Shown here: positions 60,191-64,000 of the stretch, one piece after another
Position numbering within the stretch: the first letter of the stretch is position 1
Layout of the letters: the number at the start of each line of letters is the position of its first letter
Assembly: GCF_000757885.1 (NCBI RefSeq)
Contig: NZ_JQCR01000003.1
Coordinates: forward strand, 1,178,001-1,242,000
DNA length: 64,000 nt
Source of the DNA: Paenibacillus wynnii
GTDB lineage: Bacteria > Bacillota > Bacilli > Paenibacillales > Paenibacillaceae
Direction: 5' to 3'
Notes under the pieces: model-generated
Told to the model about the DNA's origin: nothing
Databases searched by the model: none
What the model saw: the letters and a program-made list of their open reading frames with translations, nothing else
Program-made: the position numbers and the translations under genes

Positions 60191-60916
60191 TTAAAGATTA
60201 ACCCGTTCCTGAGAAGTTAGACGGCGGCCTTTCACATCATGCTTGATCTTACCGTCTTCCAATACCCAGAGACGAGAAGCATAACGTTCAGCTAGTTCCA
60301 AGGGCAGAACTGTCACAATAGTTAATCCTGTTTCCTTACAAAGGTTACGCAGCGAATCCATGACTTTCTCAGCCGATTTCGGATCTAAACCTGTCACTGG
60401 TTCATCCGCCAAAATCACTTTGGCTCCATGGGTCAATGCACGGGCAATGGCTACACGCTGCCGCTCACCACCGCTCAACTGGCTTGTTTTCAGCTTGGCC
60501 TTATCCAGCAGGCCTAGTGCATCAAGCTCATCCATGGCACCCATATAATCATCTGAACGAACCATACCGGTAACCATACGCCAAATCGGCGTCTGTGCGG
60601 ATTGGCCGACCAATACATTTTTGAGCGCAGTACGGTTTGGGTTTAGTTCAGCATTCTGCTCTAAATATGCCCATTCACGGCGTATCTTTCGCTTGCCTCC
60701 AATGATTTTACCCAGAATATTCACACCATCCACCTTAAAGGTTCCGCTATCCCATTTCTCCCGAAGGGCCAAACAACGGAGCAACGTAGACTTACCGCTA
60801 CCACTTCCCCCTAATAAGGCGACAAGCTCTCCTTCTTCCAGTTGAAAGCTAATATCCTTCAAAACTGGGTTTTTATCTTCTCCTACGGCTTTTGCTAGAT
60901 GTTCAACTTTAATCAT
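60191..60916 (-). CDS. Orphan ABC ATPase, PhnC-like, lacking the H-loop histidine
   Basis: A 241-residue ATPase resembling phosphonate importer subunits. Walker A is GGSGSGKSTLLRCLAL, the signature is LSGGERQRVAIARAL, and Walker B is VILADEPVTGLDP. Where PhnC-type proteins have a histidine in the switch loop, this one reads TIVTVLPLELAE, so the catalytic His appears replaced. There is no permease or binding-protein gene nearby. It is the first gene of the lipoprotein/two-component operon (29-base gap), suggesting a regulatory or signalling role instead of import. Confidence 0.75.
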   Translation of the reverse strand: MIKVEHLAKAVGEDKNPVLKDISFQLEEGELVALLGGSGSGKSTLLRCLALREKWDSGTFKVDGVNILGKIIGGKRKIRREWAYLEQNAELNPNRTALKNVLVGQSAQTPIWRMVTGMVRSDDYMGAMDELDALGLLDKAKLKTSQLSGGERQRVAIARALTHGAKVILADEPVTGLDPKSAEKVMDSLRNLCKETGLTIVTVLPLELAERYASRLWVLEDGKIKHDVKGRRLTSQERVNL

Positions 60917-61005
60917 TACTTCGTCTCCCCTATCCTAATCTCTACTTATATAGTGTATTGGAAAGTGAGATCAAATTCCATGCGAGCACTCGTTCTTATC
61001 TTACC

Positions 61006-62184
61006 TCAAATCTTTAGGCGTGGCGAGAATAATAACCCCATCAAGCCGAACATAATGTATAAAACTCCCATGAGTCCAAAAACACCGCCGCCCCAGCCAT
61101 ATTCCAGCAGCAAGCCGCCGATACCAGGACCGACTATACTTCCGGCACTATAATGAAAAGAAGACACCACATTAGCTGCCGGAAGCAGGTTCCGCGGCAA
61201 AATATCGGCCGCATAGGCCAGTCCTAATGAGAAGAAAGAGCCCACGAATCCTCCGGCAAACATAAGGAGCAGAAAAGTTAATGAAAAGTTATCCTTAGCC
61301 AAAGGCAGCAGTGTGAAGGCGAGACCTCCGACAACTCCAGACAACATCAGAATTTTTTTGCGACCGAATCGGTCACTCCACAAACCAAGCGGAAGCTGCA
61401 GCAGTAAACCGCCGATTCCCGCAAAAGGCAGCAACGCTGCAATCTGATTCTCACTATATCCGATTCGCAGTCCGTAGACAGGAAAGTTGCTATTCAAGGT
61501 TGCTTCCATATATCCGTATAAGAGTGCTGGAATTAAGGCATACCAAGCTAGACTGTAGCTTCGTCCAAAGCGCTTCGCCTGTCCTTCCCCGCCTTCTACT
61601 TTATCCGGACGGGAATGAGGCAATTTAGTTGCAGTAAGCACGAGTACTAATAGAAATAAAAAAGCTAAGACGATAAACGGAACCGATTGACCAAAGCGGA
61701 GCAGACTAATTCCGACCGGCCCGAGACTGAATCCAAGTCCGTAAGACATCCCATACAAAGATAGATTACGTCCGCGATGTTCCGGAGGTGTCATTAGCAG
61801 TACCCATAACTGGGCAGCATAGTTAATAGCTGAGTCCCCAACACCTACCAACAGGCGAAGGATAAACCAGACTTTGATCCCGGATAGCACCGGGAATAGC
61901 AGCAAACAGATCAGAACAAGGCTGAGCCCGGAGGCAATCAGTTTTTTGAAACCAATGGCACCCAATAAACGTTCTGCAATCAGAGTCATAGCGAAAGAAC
62001 CGATATATAATGAAGCGGCGTTCAAGCCGTTGAGAGAAGACGAAACCCCTTGCTGCTCCAAAAGAATGGAGAGAACCGGAAGCAACAGTCCTTGACTTAG
62101 ACCTGCCGATACAATAACGGTGATAAGAATAAGATAATGCATTTTACTATTCTGGTTCGTAGTTGAAGAAGTAAGACCTGACAC
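61006..62184 (-). CDS. MFS transporter
   Basis: A 392-residue major facilitator protein with 12 hydrophobic segments. The inter-half motif GLWSDRFGRKKILML is intact, while the first-half motif A is degenerate (AERLLGAIGFKK). The substrate is unknown. It starts with GTG at 62184 behind TAGGGGG. It lies 89 bases upstream of the orphan ABC ATPase gene and is divergent from the ArsR-like regulator, which may control it. Confidence 0.8.
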   Translation of the reverse strand: MSGLTSSTTNQNSKMHYLILITVIVSAGLSQGLLLPVLSILLEQQGVSSSLNGLNAASLYIGSFAMTLIAERLLGAIGFKKLIASGLSLVLICLLLFPVLSGIKVWFILRLLVGVGDSAINYAAQLWVLLMTPPEHRGRNLSLYGMSYGLGFSLGPVGISLLRFGQSVPFIVLAFLFLLVLVLTATKLPHSRPDKVEGGEGQAKRFGRSYSLAWYALIPALLYGYMEATLNSNFPVYGLRIGYSENQIAALLPFAGIGGLLLQLPLGLWSDRFGRKKILMLSGVVGGLAFTLLPLAKDNFSLTFLLLMFAGGFVGSFFSLGLAYAADILPRNLLPAANVVSSFHYSAGSIVGPGIGGLLLEYGWGGGVFGLMGVLYIMFGLMGLLFSPRLKI

Positions 62185-62324
62185 GAATGGTATCCCCCTA
62201 GGTTATACAATGGTTAGACTCTCTAGATCTATTGGCAAACACCCAACATTATAGTGGACAACCTCCTTCAAAACAAGAGATAATATATAGAAGTGACAGA
62301 TTTCCTGGGAGGAATGTATGCTTC

Positions 62325-63242
62325 ATGAAATACGAATTGAAAATCGATGTCTCACCGGTGTATGAGCTGATCGACAGCTTCATGTTATACGTAACAAGGA
62401 AATGGATCTCTAATCTCGATATTGGACCCGATTGGGTCCGTGACGTAGAGAGCCGAATTCCCCCTCAAAAGGTTGCCGCACTGCTTCAAGCAGCGGATTG
62501 GCCCTTCAATGATTACGATGTGTTGTATGCCTGTGCATACAGCGGCGGACCTGCATCGAACGTGCTTGAATTCCTGGACGAGCTGGAGTCGGCTTCTATA
62601 GATGAATGGTATCAGAGATTAGTTCCTTTTCTGCCAGACTTTTCGTTAGAGGAATGCTATCGAATCAAGAGCAGCTACAGCCCGCTGCTGCGACTGTGGC
62701 ATGAACAATATTTCCGTCATGTGGAGAACCAGATTCTCCCCTTATTAATTGAAGACGCAGCCGAGAAAAAGATGCTTCAAAGTAAGATGGATCCAATAGC
62801 CTTGATAGAGTATGCCTCAGGCGGTGTTGTTATTGAAGATATTCCGGACCTGCAGACTATTGTTCTGTTGCCCACCGTACATAACCGCCCCATTAATACC
62901 TATTGCTTCTACAAAACACTAATGCTAATCCAGTATCCTGTTGATGTCCCCGTTGAGAATGAGGATGAGCCTCCAACGGTGCTACTGCGTATGACCAAGG
63001 CGCTATCCGACCCTAACCGACTCAAATTATTGCGGTATGTGGCCCATGAACCGAAATCGCTATGGGAAATGCAATCGGAGCTGAATCAATCCGGTGATAT
63101 GCTGATGCATCATCTGATGATGCTCCGGGTAGCCGGGCTGCTGCGTATCCATTTGCGAGATGAACACAATGAACGGTTCAGTATCCGTCCAGACGGGGCA
63201 TCGGAGTTGCAAATGTTCCTCGAATCGTATATTCGTTTATAA
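62325..63242 (+). CDS. ArsR-type winged-helix regulator with long N-terminal domain
   Basis: A 305-residue protein. The C-terminal ~90 residues are an ArsR-like winged helix (RMTKALSDPNRLKLLRYVAH, then LWEMQSELNQSGDMLMHHLMMLRVAGLL). The N-terminal ~200 residues resemble the DUF5937-like sensing domain seen in Bacillota and actinobacterial ArsR relatives. No metal-binding cysteines are evident. GGGAGGAATG precedes the ATG at 62325. It is probably a regulator of the divergent MFS gene or the following HAD gene (43 bases downstream). Confidence 0.78.
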   Translation: MKYELKIDVSPVYELIDSFMLYVTRKWISNLDIGPDWVRDVESRIPPQKVAALLQAADWPFNDYDVLYACAYSGGPASNVLEFLDELESASIDEWYQRLVPFLPDFSLEECYRIKSSYSPLLRLWHEQYFRHVENQILPLLIEDAAEKKMLQSKMDPIALIEYASGGVVIEDIPDLQTIVLLPTVHNRPINTYCFYKTLMLIQYPVDVPVENEDEPPTVLLRMTKALSDPNRLKLLRYVAHEPKSLWEMQSELNQSGDMLMHHLMMLRVAGLLRIHLRDEHNERFSIRPDGASELQMFLESYIRL

Positions 63243-63285
63243 TATGAATAAGTACAGCTATAGATATAGATAAGGAGTGAGCGAT

Positions 63286-64000
63286 ATGAAATATTTGACT
63301 CAACAAGTAATCTTCGACCTGGACGACACATTGGTCCACTGCAACAAATATTTTGACCTCATTCTGGGCCAATATTTCGAGATGATGACCGACTGGTTCG
63401 CGGATTTTGGTCCAACCACCGCAGAACTCCGCAGCAAGCAAGTGGAGATTGATGTAGAAACCGTTAGTATGAGCGGCTTAGCCAGTGACAATTTCCCTAA
63501 ATCTCTAATTGCGACATACCGCTTTTTCTGCACTAAATATAATCGTCCTGCTGAGAATTTTCAGGAGCAGCAGCTAATGAAGCTGGGTCTGAGTGTATAC
63601 GATCAGGAAATTGAGGCTTATCCTGGCATGGTAGAAACCTTGGATACCTTGAAGCAGGAAGGTCATCACCTATTTTTGTACACGGGTGGGGACGACACGA
63701 TCCAGCAGCGCAAAATTGAACAAATGAAGCTGGACGCCTATTTTGATGATCGTATATTTATCCGCCAGCATAAAAATGTAGAATCTCTTGAGGAGATTTT
63801 AACACGTCATAAATTTGACCGTAAACGCACTTGGATGATCGGCAATTCCCTGCGTACCGATGTACTACCTGCAGTTACGGCAGGGATTAACAGCATTTAT
63901 TTGAAGCAGCAAAATGAATGGCTTTACAATTTAATCGAATTGCAACGTGAAATGCAGCAATCCGTATTAACGATTTCATCCATCAGCGAGGTTCCACCTG
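63286..64000 (+). CDS. HAD-superfamily hydrolase, 3' end beyond the window
   Basis: The first 238 residues of a haloacid-dehalogenase phosphatase. Motif I is VIFDLDDTLVHC (residues 8-19), with a helical cap domain. Motif II is FLYTGGDD, and motif III/IV lies in WMIGNSLRTDVLPAVTAGI (with D in RTDV). AAGGAG eight bases before the ATG. It is translated just after the ArsR-like gene, so probably co-transcribed. No stop codon is reached by base 64000. Confidence 0.85.
   Translation, partial: MKYLTQQVIFDLDDTLVHCNKYFDLILGQYFEMMTDWFADFGPTTAELRSKQVEIDVETVSMSGLASDNFPKSLIATYRFFCTKYNRPAENFQEQQLMKLGLSVYDQEIEAYPGMVETLDTLKQEGHHLFLYTGGDDTIQQRKIEQMKLDAYFDDRIFIRQHKNVESLEEILTRHKFDRKRTWMIGNSLRTDVLPAVTAGINSIYLKQQNEWLYNLIELQREMQQSVLTISSISEVPP

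Overview
The window reads as chromosome of a low-to-mid GC, endospore-former-type Bacillota, most likely Paenibacillus or a close relative. The basis is strong AGGAGG-type ribosome binding sites, frequent TTG/GTG starts, a T-box leader, an XerS-type recombinase, PyrK/PyrD class 1B, a PspA-DUF350-DUF4178 cluster, HelD and GH13/glycogen genes. The species is inferred from gene style only.

Layout. 1-6.8 kb: amino-acid exporter-like permease, esterase, aminotransferase, small zinc-ribbon protein, aldo/keto reductase, MFS exporter. 6.8-24.2 kb: a variable region lying between two 28-bp dif-like (XerC/XerD type) palindromes at 6809-6836 and 24211-24238. It holds a beheaded GNAT gene, an AT-rich three-gene ABC-ATPase system that is probably an ABC-three-component conflict system, a winged-helix/helical-repeat regulator with an MFS pump, a frameshifted HesB gene, helD, small orphan genes separated by a recurring palindrome, a T-box-controlled acetyltransferase, a TetR operon with a clear operator, and an IS110-family element. 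24.2-29 kb: a collapsed HxlR/oxidoreductase pair, SDR, GNAT plus methyltransferase, and xerS. 29-38.8 kb: mobB-moeA, SDR, envelope-stress cluster (pspA, DUF350, DUF4178), LpdD-like protein, pyrK-pyrD, OYE reductase, polysaccharide deacetylase and a LysM-3D protein. 39-45 kb: convergent ppk/ppx (polyphosphate synthesis and breakdown) and a polar amino-acid ABC importer. 45.4-55.4 kb: alpha-glucan metabolism (maltogenic amylase-like GH13, glgBA, divergent glgC), interrupted at 47.2-50.5 kb by an island bracketed by inverted copies of a structured repeat. 55.6-64 kb: double-GNAT protein; an operon of orphan ABC ATPase, FG-GAP-like lipoprotein, response regulator and histidine kinase; MFS transporter; ArsR-like regulator; and the start of a HAD phosphatase.

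The most unusual signals are non-coding. First, a palindromic spacer (called P here) sits at both ends of single orphan genes in two separate loci, and in three cases is accompanied by 3-4 copies of an AAATAAAGTnTTAGACT-type motif (called R1). The arrangement looks like a gene-cassette array without a recognisable integron integrase. Second, a dispersed two-stem element (called SR) shows compensatory base changes between copies. Third, there are dif-like sites, and a 32-bp exact duplication with one copy just beyond xerS. All assignments come from reading the sequence; no database search was run.
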